A DNA stretch of 25,157 nt from Sphingobacteriaceae bacterium UBA2059 (GTDB lineage Bacteria; Bacteroidota; Bacteroidia; Sphingobacteriales; Sphingobacteriaceae), in contig DDAL01000020.1 of the NCBI GenBank assembly GCA_002332615.1, forward strand, positions 2,394 through 27,550, written 5' to 3'. Each line of letters opens with the position of its first letter. Position 1 is the first letter of the stretch. The notes under the pieces were generated by a model that was given only the letters and a program-made list of their open reading frames with translations, did not search any database and had not been told where the DNA came from. A program made the translations under genes and the position numbers. Below, piece by piece: positions 7,250 through 13,699 of the stretch.

Positions 7250-8350
7250 ATGATCAACTACATGAAATTGCCCGCAGTGCTTTTGCTGGAAGACGGAACC
7301 TCTTATTTTGGAAAAGCCGCAGGTAAGATTGGAACCACTGCCGGCGAAATATGCTTTACTACAGGTATGACCGGCTATCAGGAAGTATTTACAGATCCTT
7401 CTTACTTCGGCCAGATAATGGTTACTACCAATGCTCACATAGGTAATTATGGAGTCAATGCTGAGGAAACTGAGTCGGACACCATTAAGATAGCCGGCCT
7501 TGTATGCAAAAACTTCAATGTAGTTTACAGTCGCAAACAGTCCGACGGATCCATTCAGGATTACTTTCAGGATCAAAACCTTGTAGGCATATCCGATGTA
7601 GACACCCGCTCCCTTGTGCGTCATATACGCGACAAAGGTGCTATGAATGCTATTATATCTTCCGAAATACTCGACATAGACACGCTAAAGGCCAGATTGC
7701 ATGCTGTTCCTTCCATGGCGGGTCTGGAGCTTTCATCAAAAGTAAGCACACCAGAGGCGTATTATTACGGAAATGAAGATGCGGCTCACCGTATCGCAGT
7801 GCTTGATCTGGGTATAAAGAAGAATATCTTACGAAACTTCGATAGCCGTGACGTATACCTCAAAGTGTTTCCGGCACGTACAAGCTTTGCCGAAATGGAA
7901 GATTTTAAGCCAGACGGATATTTTATCTCCAACGGGCCCGGCGATCCGGCCGCAATGGATTACGCCATCGAAACGGTGCAGCACATACTGGCGGCAAACA
8001 AGCCGCTTTTTGGAATCTGCCTGGGCCACCAGCTACTGGCCCTTGCCAATGGCATTGGCACCATGAAGATGTTCAACGGCCATCGCGGATTAAATCATCC
8101 GGTAAAGAACGTTATTCTTGATCACTGTGAGGTGACTTCCCAGAATCACGGCTTCGGAGTTGTGCCCGAAGATGTGGAGGCCTCACTCAAGGTGGAAGTT
8201 ACCCACCGCAACCTCAACGATCAGTCCATAGAAGGAATACGCATAAAAGGCAAAAAGGCTTTTTCAGTACAGTATCATCCCGAGGCCTCACCCGGCCCGC
8301 ACGATTCCAACTACCTTTTTGATCAGTTTGTAAGCCTCATAAAATCATAA
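7250..8350 (+). CDS. carA: Carbamoyl-phosphate synthase small (glutaminase) subunit
   Basis: Hydrolyses glutamine and channels ammonia to CarB for carbamoyl phosphate, used in arginine and pyrimidine synthesis. The N-terminal CPSase domain has LLLEDGT, GYQEVFTDPSY and TNAHIGNYG. The class I glutamine amidotransferase domain has SNGPGDP (228-233), the nucleophile Cys257 in LFGICLGHQ, and His343/Glu345 in QYHPEASPGP. Length is 366 residues. The ATG at 7250 is used; an in-frame ATG at 7262 (MKLPAVLLLEDGT) is an equally good start. carB is not next to it: eno follows after a terminator, so the subunits are encoded apart. Confidence 0.97.
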   Translation: MINYMKLPAVLLLEDGTSYFGKAAGKIGTTAGEICFTTGMTGYQEVFTDPSYFGQIMVTTNAHIGNYGVNAEETESDTIKIAGLVCKNFNVVYSRKQSDGSIQDYFQDQNLVGISDVDTRSLVRHIRDKGAMNAIISSEILDIDTLKARLHAVPSMAGLELSSKVSTPEAYYYGNEDAAHRIAVLDLGIKKNILRNFDSRDVYLKVFPARTSFAEMEDFKPDGYFISNGPGDPAAMDYAIETVQHILAANKPLFGICLGHQLLALANGIGTMKMFNGHRGLNHPVKNVILDHCEVTSQNHGFGVVPEDVEASLKVEVTHRNLNDQSIEGIRIKGKKAFSVQYHPEASPGPHDSNYLFDQFVSLIKS

Positions 8351-8355
8351 CAAAG

Positions 8356-8384
8356 AAGCCCGGTCAGCATACGATCGGGTTTTC
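8356..8384 (+). terminator. Rho-independent terminator after carA
   Basis: AAGCCCGGTC (8356-8365) pairs with GATCGGGTTT (8373-8382) through 10 pairs, two of them G-U type, with a 7-nt loop and the T-rich tail TTTTCTATTTT. It begins 6 nt after the carA stop. Confidence 0.75.
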
Positions 8385-8445
8385 TATTTTGCTGTATATC
8401 AATAATAAATGTAACATAGATTACTATAATGAAAAGCAAAAGCTT

Positions 8446-8453
8446 TATTTTTG
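8446..8453 (+). promoter_or_regulatory. Candidate eno promoter -7 box
   Basis: TATTTTTG matches TAnnTTTG and lies 73 bp before the eno start, downstream of the carA terminator. A TATAAT-like string (8424-8429) lies just upstream, but no clear -33 TTG is seen. Confidence 0.4.
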
Positions 8454-8526
8454 GCCTTGCCATCAAAGTGCTTTAGTTTATTAAATACACTATTCTTTAA
8501 ATGGTTTAAAATAAAAATTCAAACAA

Positions 8527-9822
8527 ATGAGCTTAATTTTAGATGTACATGCCCGTCAAATCCTTGACTCAAGAGGCAATCCTACAGTAGAAGTAGACGT
8601 AATTACAGAAAACGGTGTAGTTGGCCGTGCAGCTGTACCTTCAGGCGCATCCACCGGAACGTTTGAAGCGGTTGAACTTCGCGACAACGATAAAAGCAAA
8701 TACATGGGTAAAGGCGTTTTAAACGCTGTTAAGAATGTAAACGAAAAACTTGCAAAAGAACTTCAGGGCGTTGACGTGTTTGAACAAAACGTGATCGACA
8801 AGATGATGAACGATATTGACGGTACAGAAAATAAAGGCTCAATTGGTGCTAATGCAATTCTGGGTGTTTCCCTGGCAGCAGCTAAAGCAGCAGCTCAGGA
8901 AAGCGGTCAGCCATTATACCGTTACATCGGTGGTGTAAATGCAAATACACTTCCCATTCCAATGATGAACATCCTTAACGGAGGTGTACATGCTGATAAT
9001 AAAATTGACTATCAGGAATACATGATCATGCCCGTGGGAGCCGAGTCGTTCTCTGAAGCTTTAAGAATGGGTACCGAGGTATTCCACCACCTTAAAACAG
9101 TGTTAAAGAAAAAGGGCTATTCTACCAACGTAGGCGATGAGGGTGGCTTTGCTCCTGAAATACAAAGTAACGAAGAGGCGATCGAAATCGTTATTCAGGC
9201 TATTGAAACAGCTGGCTACAAACCAGGGGATGATATTTACATTGGTTTAGATGCTGCAAGCTCTGAAATGTTTGATCAGGCTTCAGGTACTTATAAGTTT
9301 TACAAGTCTAACCCGGGACGCACTTTAAGCAGCGATGAAATGATTGCTTACTGGGCAGAGTGGGTAGGCAAATATCCTATTCTTTCAATCGAAGATGCAT
9401 TAGCAGAAAGCGACTGGGATGGCTGGAAAAAACTTACCGAGCAATTAGGCAAGAAAGTACAGTTAGTAGGCGATGATTTGTTTGTAACCAACGTTAAGTT
9501 CCTTCAAAAAGGAATTGACATGAGCGTTGCTAACTCTATCCTTGTTAAGGTTAACCAAATTGGTTCTCTTACTGAAACCATTAATGCTGTAACTCTGGCC
9601 CAAACCAACGGATATACCTCAGTAATGAGCCACCGTTCAGGCGAAACTGAAGATTACACAATTGCTGACCTTGCTGTAGCATTAAACTGCGGACAAATCA
9701 AAACCGGTTCTGCATCACGTTCAGACAGGATGGCAAAATACAATCAACTGATCCGTATCGAAGAAGAGTTAGGAGCTTCCGGTCGTTTCATTGGCAGAGA
9801 CTTTAAGTTTTTAAAGAAATAG
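8527..9822 (+). CDS. eno: Enolase
   Basis: Interconverts 2-phosphoglycerate and phosphoenolpyruvate in glycolysis and gluconeogenesis. The protein is full length at 431 residues. The mobile loop is SGASTGTFEA (39-48), NGGVHADNKIDYQEYMIMP follows at 151-169, and the acid Glu205 is in GDEGGFAPE. The Mg2+ ligands are Asp242, Glu289 (SIEDALAESDWDGW) and Asp316 (GDDLFVTN). The base Lys341 is in LVKVNQIGSLTET, and the SHRSGETEDYTIADLAV signature is present. It has its own candidate promoter and is followed by a perfect terminator, so it is probably a strongly expressed single-gene unit. Confidence 0.99.
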   Translation: MSLILDVHARQILDSRGNPTVEVDVITENGVVGRAAVPSGASTGTFEAVELRDNDKSKYMGKGVLNAVKNVNEKLAKELQGVDVFEQNVIDKMMNDIDGTENKGSIGANAILGVSLAAAKAAAQESGQPLYRYIGGVNANTLPIPMMNILNGGVHADNKIDYQEYMIMPVGAESFSEALRMGTEVFHHLKTVLKKKGYSTNVGDEGGFAPEIQSNEEAIEIVIQAIETAGYKPGDDIYIGLDAASSEMFDQASGTYKFYKSNPGRTLSSDEMIAYWAEWVGKYPILSIEDALAESDWDGWKKLTEQLGKKVQLVGDDLFVTNVKFLQKGIDMSVANSILVKVNQIGSLTETINAVTLAQTNGYTSVMSHRSGETEDYTIADLAVALNCGQIKTGSASRSDRMAKYNQLIRIEEELGASGRFIGRDFKFLKK

Positions 9823-9840
9823 ATTTTCTTTAAACGTCTT

Positions 9841-9877
9841 AAAAAAACCCATACAGCAAAGTTGTATGGGTTTTTTT
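9841..9877. terminator. Strong, symmetrical terminator after eno
   Basis: AAAAAAACCCATACA (9841-9855) and TGTATGGGTTTTTTT (9863-9877) form a perfect 15-bp stem with a 7-nt loop. Runs of A before and T after allow termination in either direction. The next gene starts 10 nt later. Confidence 0.9.
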
Positions 9878-9887
9878 ATATTTGTAT

Positions 9888-10205
9888 ATGAAAAAAGCGC
9901 TAGCCCTTTTTAAAAACAAGTATTTTCTGGCTACGCTATCTTTTTTATGCTGGATGTCAGTGTTTGACCGCAATGACCTGATGTCGCAATTCGAGTATCA
10001 CCGGCAGTTAAAAAAGCTACGGCTGGAGAAAGAATTCTATACCAACGAAGTCAGTCAGGTAAAGCAGGATCTCGATAAGCTGAATACCAACCGCGAAACC
10101 CTTGAGCGGATGGCCCGCGAGAAATACCTGATGAAAAAAGATAATGAAGATGTATATGTTATAATAAAGAGGCAAACTGAAAAAAAGCGTAAGTCCTTAT
10201 TTTAA
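9888..10205 (+). CDS. FtsB/DivIC-like septum formation protein
   Basis: A small bitopic membrane protein of the cell-division FtsB/DivIC type, which forms a coiled-coil complex with FtsL/FtsQ at the septum. The ATG at 9888 gives 105 residues; an upstream TTG at 9882 is less likely. A short cytoplasmic Lys-rich start is followed by one membrane helix (about 11-26) and a heptad-like coiled coil (about 36-72, RQLKKLRLEKEFYTNEVSQV). The conserved tail block is LERMAREKYLMKKDNEDVYVI, matching the family motif in which a charged AREKYgMkk segment follows the coil. The 10-bp gap to the next gene suggests a two-gene unit; its position directly behind eno recalls the eno-ftsB order in many bacteria. 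Confidence 0.85.
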   Translation: MKKALALFKNKYFLATLSFLCWMSVFDRNDLMSQFEYHRQLKKLRLEKEFYTNEVSQVKQDLDKLNTNRETLERMAREKYLMKKDNEDVYVIIKRQTEKKRKSLF

Positions 10206-10215
10206 TGCAAGCCCA

Positions 10216-10686
10216 ATGACTGTCAGGATACTATCAATCATAACATATATTGGAATCTGCTTTATTCTTAATTGCAATAGCGCAATGGGATACTCTGCTT
10301 TTTCAGCCGATCATTCCTCTTTCCAGAATGCCGGAAAGCCCGAGAGTCTGCTTGCTCCTGGTGCCGAACGTACGATATTTGTGGGCGAAATTAAGGGTCG
10401 TTCCTATATAAAGATGTCTCTTCAGCCCGCCAGCGCCCGTTCAACAAATGTCATGATCTTATATAGAGGCGCTTATTACGAAGCTGCAAAAGACCGCACT
10501 TATACCCTTATTGGCACTTTTAACACTACTAACAGGGTGTGGTATATAAAGTGTTTCAATGCCAAAAAACAATACTTTGCCTCTTTCCAGGGCCGCGAGC
10601 GAGAAGATGGGTATATTGATGGTACATGGCAGCAATTCAATCAAACCCTGCCTTTTTACTTGTTTAAGCGCGATACAAAGACATAG
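10216..10686 (+). CDS. Secreted protein of unknown function
   Basis: Not recognised as a named family. A 156-residue protein with a hydrophobic N-terminal export signal (about 4-20, ending near NCNSAMG). The Cys in LNC lacks a proper lipobox, so I favour a plain Sec signal. The mature part alternates hydrophobic and polar residues as in a small beta-barrel or sandwich: FVGEIKGRSYIKMSLQP, LYRGAYYEAAKDRTYTLIGTF, YFASFQGREREDGYIDGTW, LPFYLFKR. This recurring G-x-I, YxGxYY, F-x-G, I-x-GTW pattern resembles secreted barrel proteins common in Bacteroidota; that likeness is an impression only. It is 10 bp behind the ftsB-like gene and followed by a terminator, so it is probably co-expressed with it. 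Confidence 0.75.
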   Translation: MTVRILSIITYIGICFILNCNSAMGYSAFSADHSSFQNAGKPESLLAPGAERTIFVGEIKGRSYIKMSLQPASARSTNVMILYRGAYYEAAKDRTYTLIGTFNTTNRVWYIKCFNAKKQYFASFQGREREDGYIDGTWQQFNQTLPFYLFKRDTKT

Positions 10687-10724
10687 AACCATAAAGGAAG
10701 CTTTGGGCTTCCTTTATGGTTTTG
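10687..10724. terminator. Bidirectional terminator between the secreted-protein gene and fabG
   Basis: AACCATAAAGGAAGC (10687-10701) and GCTTCCTTTATGGTT (10707-10721) form a perfect 15-bp stem with a 5-nt loop, followed by T residues. It immediately follows the plus-strand stop and faces the convergent fabG end at 10731, so it can serve both. Confidence 0.85.
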
Positions 10725-10730
10725 AATAGT

Positions 10731-11474
10731 TTACAGCATCCCTCCGTCTACTGCGATAACCTGTCCGGTTATATAAGCGCTGAGATCGGATGCAAGAAAA
10801 ACGCAGGCATTGGCCACATCATCAGTTTCTCCCGCTCTTTTAAGCGGAATACTCTGCTCCCAGCCCTGAACCACCTTTTCATCCAGTACTTCGGTCATTT
10901 CAGTCTTAATAAAACCAGGAGCAACCACATTGGTGCGTATATTTCGCGAGCCAAGCTCTTTAGCCATTGATTTTGAGAAACCTATTATCCCCGCCTTCGA
11001 GGCCGCATAGTTCCCCTGTCCGGCATTGCCTTGTACCCCTACAACCGAGCTCATATTTATGAAAACACCCTTACGGTTCTTCATCATGATTTTAGAAGCA
11101 GCCTTGGTAATATTAAATACAGACTTAAGGTTTACTTCAATCACTGTATCCCACTGCTCCTCATTCATGCGCATAAGTAAGCCGTCTCTGGTTATACCGG
11201 CGTTATTCACCACAATGTCGAGGGTGCCAAAGTCGGCAACTATATTATTTATCAGTTCTTCCGCCTCTGCAAATTTAGAAGCATCCGAGCGGTAGCCCTT
11301 AACCTTGCATCCCTCTTTTTGAAGTTCCTGCTCCAGTGAGAGCCCTTTTTCAACAGATGAAAGGTAGGTAAAAGCTACATTTGCCCCATGCATAACAAAA
11401 GATTCTGCAATCTTGCGCCCTATACCTTTCGAAGCGCCGGTAATAAGCGCCGTCTTTCCTTCTAGTAATTTCAT
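10731..11474 (-). CDS. fabG: 3-oxoacyl-[acyl-carrier-protein] reductase
   Basis: NADPH-dependent reduction of beta-ketoacyl-ACP in fatty acid elongation. Classical SDR of 247 residues. It has the cofactor motif TGASKGIG (12-19), NNAG (90-93), and the triad Ser143 (SSVVGVQGN), Tyr156 and Lys160 (NYAASKAG), with the C-terminal AYITGQVIAVDGG typical of FabG. The NADP-binding region has YLSS instead of the common RS pair, still compatible with NADPH. It lies 33 bp behind msrB on the same strand. Other SDR substrates cannot be excluded, but the match to housekeeping FabG is close. Confidence 0.92.
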   Translation of the reverse strand: MKLLEGKTALITGASKGIGRKIAESFVMHGANVAFTYLSSVEKGLSLEQELQKEGCKVKGYRSDASKFAEAEELINNIVADFGTLDIVVNNAGITRDGLLMRMNEEQWDTVIEVNLKSVFNITKAASKIMMKNRKGVFINMSSVVGVQGNAGQGNYAASKAGIIGFSKSMAKELGSRNIRTNVVAPGFIKTEMTEVLDEKVVQGWEQSIPLKRAGETDDVANACVFLASDLSAYITGQVIAVDGGML

Positions 11475-11507
11475 AAACCCATAATTTAATACCGCGAAGT
11501 TATAGAT

Positions 11508-11999
11508 TTATTTAACACCTCCAGGCCCGGCACCATCATCCTTTATAAACTTCATAGACACCGAGTTTACACAGTGCCTGGTATTCTTCGGCGTAAAGCC
11601 TTCGCCTTCAAACACGTGGCCCAGGTGCCCTTTGCAGTTCGCACACACAATTTCTGTTCGCATGCCATCCCTGTCGGGTATTCGCAGTACCGCGCCCTTA
11701 ATTTCCTGATCAAAAGAAGGCCAGCCACAATGGGAGTCAAATTTAGTGTCCGAGGTGTACAGCGGAGCATTACACCTGCGGCATACATACGTTCCTTTTT
11801 CTTTTGTATGAAGATACTCGCCGGTACCCGGGTATTCAGTGCCTTTATGTACAATAACCCGTTCTTCTTCGGGACTAAGTTTATTATAATTCATAGTTTT
11901 CTTATTAAGAGGAGCGCCGGAAGATTTTGGTGCCGGCTGAGCACAAGCCCCAAAACTCCACACACCTGACAAACAAATAATTAAGAGGGATGGTTTCAT
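11508..11999 (-). CDS. msrB: Peptide-methionine (R)-S-oxide reductase, predicted lipoprotein
   Basis: Reduces methionine-R-sulfoxide in oxidised proteins. The frame is open to 12074, but the ATG at 11999 gives a signal peptide MKPSLLIICLSGVWSFGAC with a lipobox (FGAC, Cys19), so the protein is probably lipid-anchored outside the cytoplasm. A short Pro/Ser linker follows. The MsrB domain has the zinc-site pairs CRRC and CANC, the motif HCGWPSF, GHLGHVF, and the catalytic Cys in RHCVNSVSMKF. Length from this start is 163 residues. fabG follows after 33 bp; rlmH is divergent. Confidence 0.94.
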   Translation of the reverse strand: MKPSLLIICLSGVWSFGACAQPAPKSSGAPLNKKTMNYNKLSPEEERVIVHKGTEYPGTGEYLHTKEKGTYVCRRCNAPLYTSDTKFDSHCGWPSFDQEIKGAVLRIPDRDGMRTEIVCANCKGHLGHVFEGEGFTPKNTRHCVNSVSMKFIKDDGAGPGGVK

Positions 12000-12041
12000 A
12001 CTAAATAGAACGAATATTCCGTATATAAAATATAAGGAGGC

Positions 12042-12049
12042 TAAATTTG
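12042..12049 (+). promoter_or_regulatory. Candidate rlmH promoter -7 box
   Basis: TAAATTTG matches TAnnTTTG exactly, 39 bp before the rlmH ATG, in the msrB/rlmH divergent spacer. No clear -33 TTG is visible. Confidence 0.4.
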
Positions 12050-12088
12050 TAAATTCGCGGGCGTTATAAAGCACTCACACCTTGTTCG

Positions 12089-12562
12089 ATGAAGATAACC
12101 CTGCTTACTATAGGAAAAACAGAAGAAAAGCATATCAAAGAAGGACTTGATAAGTATGTAAAGAGACTTAAGCATTACGTAAAATTCCAGCTAACGGAGC
12201 TTGCAGATATTAAAAATTCAAAGAACCTTACAGAGGCGCAGCAAAAGACAAAAGAAGCAGAGCTATTATTCAAATATATTCAACCTGCAGACCATGTAGT
12301 TCTTTTGGACGAAAAGGGACAGGAGTTTACTTCGCTTCATTTCTCGCATTTTTTAAATAAGAAAGCAGTTTCAGGCACTGCGCATTTACTATTTATAGTT
12401 GGAGGAGCATACGGCTTTGACAGCACAGTCTATAACAGGGCAAATGCAAGCATATCTCTTTCTAAAATGACATTCTCTCACCAAATGGTGCGGCTATTTT
12501 TTACCGAACAATTATATCGGGCACACACTATATTAAAGGGTGAGCCCTATCATCACGAATAA
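12089..12562 (+). CDS. rlmH: 23S rRNA (pseudouridine1915-N3)-methyltransferase
   Basis: SPOUT-class methyltransferase that uses SAM to methylate pseudouridine 1915 in helix 69 of 23S rRNA. The 157-residue size matches the family. It starts MKITLLTIGKT; VVLLDEKGQEFTS is followed by the knotted SAM-binding region LLFIVGGAYGFD. The C-terminus SKMTFSHQMVRLFFTEQLYRA, ILKGEPYHHE, is the strongly conserved family signature. An 11-bp gap leads to a tiny membrane-peptide gene that is probably on the same transcript. Confidence 0.97.
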   Translation: MKITLLTIGKTEEKHIKEGLDKYVKRLKHYVKFQLTELADIKNSKNLTEAQQKTKEAELLFKYIQPADHVVLLDEKGQEFTSLHFSHFLNKKAVSGTAHLLFIVGGAYGFDSTVYNRANASISLSKMTFSHQMVRLFFTEQLYRAHTILKGEPYHHE

Positions 12563-12573
12563 ATTAAAAAACT

Positions 12574-12693
12574 ATGGACTATAAAAGGAAGTATAACTTT
12601 AAAGGAGGCCAGTCCGGCAATGAGTCCAGGAACTTCTGGATAGCCATCGGCCTGGGATTACTGCTTGCAATAATTATTATATTCTTTCTTTAA
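12574..12693 (+). CDS. 39-residue single-span membrane peptide behind rlmH
   Basis: An ATG at 12574 opens a 39-codon frame ending in TAA at 12691-12693. The N-terminal half is positively charged and glycine-rich (MDYKRKYNFKGGQSGNESRN). The C-terminal half is a single hydrophobic helix (FWIAIGLGLLLAIIIIFFL). Positive-inside charge plus one membrane span is the usual layout of small membrane proteins. It begins 11 bp after the rlmH stop and ends 6 nt before a hairpin, so it fills a transcription unit exactly. No family is recognised. A perfect AAAGGAGG at 12600-12607 lies inside the frame and serves no in-frame start. Confidence 0.6.
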   Translation: MDYKRKYNFKGGQSGNESRNFWIAIGLGLLLAIIIIFFL

Positions 12694-12699
12694 ACAAAA

Positions 12700-12727
12700 C
12701 GTCCCGCTGCAGTATTACAGCGGGACG
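12700..12727 (-). terminator. Terminator between the small peptide gene and the DUF5606 gene
   Basis: CGTCCCGCTG (12700-12709) and CAGCGGGACG (12718-12727) form a perfect 10-bp GC-rich stem with an 8-nt loop. Read on the minus strand it is followed by TTTTGTTT, fitting the end of the cyclophilin-DUF5606 transcript; it may also stop the plus-strand transcript. Confidence 0.75.
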
Positions 12728-12748
12728 CATATTCGTATAGGTTTAGCC

Positions 12749-13177
12749 TTATTCCGTTTCGCCTTCCCCGGTTACCGGCTCTTCGGCGGCTTCGGGTTCT
12801 TCGTTAAATAAAGGCAGTTCCTTTATAATAGTAAACCAGCTGATAATCTTTTTAATGTCTGATGTATAAACCCGGTCTTCATCATGTTCAGGAGCAGCTT
12901 CTTTAAAAAACTCTCTTAGTTTTTTACCGTCCTCCTTTACACCCGGTATAGAAGGCATGTCCTTCATTGCATTGAAGACGTCAGAAAGTTTCAAGTCATC
13001 ATCTGTCCCAAAAATTGTAATATCATCAAGCGAAGCCAGCTTAGCGGTCGAAATATTTACTACAAGCTTAATTTTTTGAGCATCAAGGCTTTCCAGTACA
13101 AAGCCCGACTTATTCTGTCCAATCACTTTATACAATCCTGGTTTGCCGGATACTGATACAAGTCCTTTTAAATTCAT
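12749..13177 (-). CDS. DUF5606-type conserved protein
   Basis: A 142-residue cytoplasmic protein with no signal or membrane segment. The N-terminus MNLKGLVSVSGKPGLYKVIG, followed by QNKSGFVLESLDAQK, is the recognisable core of the Bacteroidota family I know as DUF5606, possibly a small beta-barrel. The middle part is helical and charged. The C-terminus is acidic (NEEPEAAEEPVTGEGETE), typical of a disordered tail. It lies 19 bp behind the cyclophilin gene on the same strand. Function unknown. Confidence 0.8.
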   Translation of the reverse strand: MNLKGLVSVSGKPGLYKVIGQNKSGFVLESLDAQKIKLVVNISTAKLASLDDITIFGTDDDLKLSDVFNAMKDMPSIPGVKEDGKKLREFFKEAAPEHDEDRVYTSDIKKIISWFTIIKELPLFNEEPEAAEEPVTGEGETE

Positions 13178-13196
13178 AAATAAAATACGTTAGCGC

Positions 13197-13634
13197 CTAT
13201 TCTTCAATAACATCAATACTCAAAATTTTATCACCCTGCCTTATATCATCCACCACATCCACATTTTCTATAACTTTACCAAAGCAGGTATGATTTCTAT
13301 CGAGGTGAGCGGTATTCGTGCGGCTGTGGCATATAAAAAACTGTGAGCTGCCTGTATCTCTGCCTGCATGAGCCATGGAAAGAACTCCACGGTCATGGTA
13401 CTGGTTGTCGCCGTCCAGCTCGCATTTAATGCGCTTGCCCGAACCTCCGGCTCCCGTTCCGGTAGGATCGCCGCCCTGAACCACAAAGTCTGGTATCACA
13501 CGGTGAAACGTTACACCGTTGTAAAAGCCTTCTTTTGCCAGTCCAAGAAAATTAGCTACGGTATTAGGAGCATCTTTGTCGAAAAACTCAACGGTCATGT
13601 CTCCCTTTTCTGTTTTTATAATTGCTTTACTCAT
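13197..13634 (-). CDS. Peptidyl-prolyl cis-trans isomerase, cyclophilin type
   Basis: Cytoplasmic cyclophilin that speeds proline isomerisation in protein folding. No signal peptide is present. From the ATG at 13634 it has 145 residues; an ATG two codons earlier (13640) is an alternative. The cyclophilin blocks are VTFHRVIPDFVVQGGDPTGTG with the catalytic Arg, then GVLSMAHAGRDTGSSQFFICH, and HLDRNHTCFGKV. The usual Trp near the active site (xxLDxxxxVFG) is replaced, as in many short bacterial forms. It is probably co-transcribed with the downstream DUF5606 gene. Confidence 0.93.
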   Translation of the reverse strand: MSKAIIKTEKGDMTVEFFDKDAPNTVANFLGLAKEGFYNGVTFHRVIPDFVVQGGDPTGTGAGGSGKRIKCELDGDNQYHDRGVLSMAHAGRDTGSSQFFICHSRTNTAHLDRNHTCFGKVIENVDVVDDIRQGDKILSIDVIEE

Positions 13635-13654
13635 ATTCAATTTATACTTAAATG

Positions 13655-13662
13655 CAAAGGTA
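13655..13662 (-). promoter_or_regulatory. Candidate cyclophilin promoter -7 box
   Basis: The minus strand reads TACCTTTG, an exact TAnnTTTG match, 20 bp before the ATG at 13634. No convincing -33 element is seen. Confidence 0.45.
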
Positions 13663-13699
13663 ATGATTAATTAATATAGGTTTAACCGTCCGCTTTATC

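Noticed and set aside
12034..12040. AAGGAGG upstream of rlmH as a ribosome binding site
   Set aside because: It lies about 50 bp before the start and upstream of the candidate -7 box, so it is too far away and probably not transcribed.
12600..12607. Perfect Shine-Dalgarno-like AAAGGAGG inside the small peptide gene
   Set aside because: The only ATG downstream at a suitable distance opens a 7-codon frame, and genes in this window generally lack such sites, so it is most likely coding coincidence (Lys-Gly-Gly).
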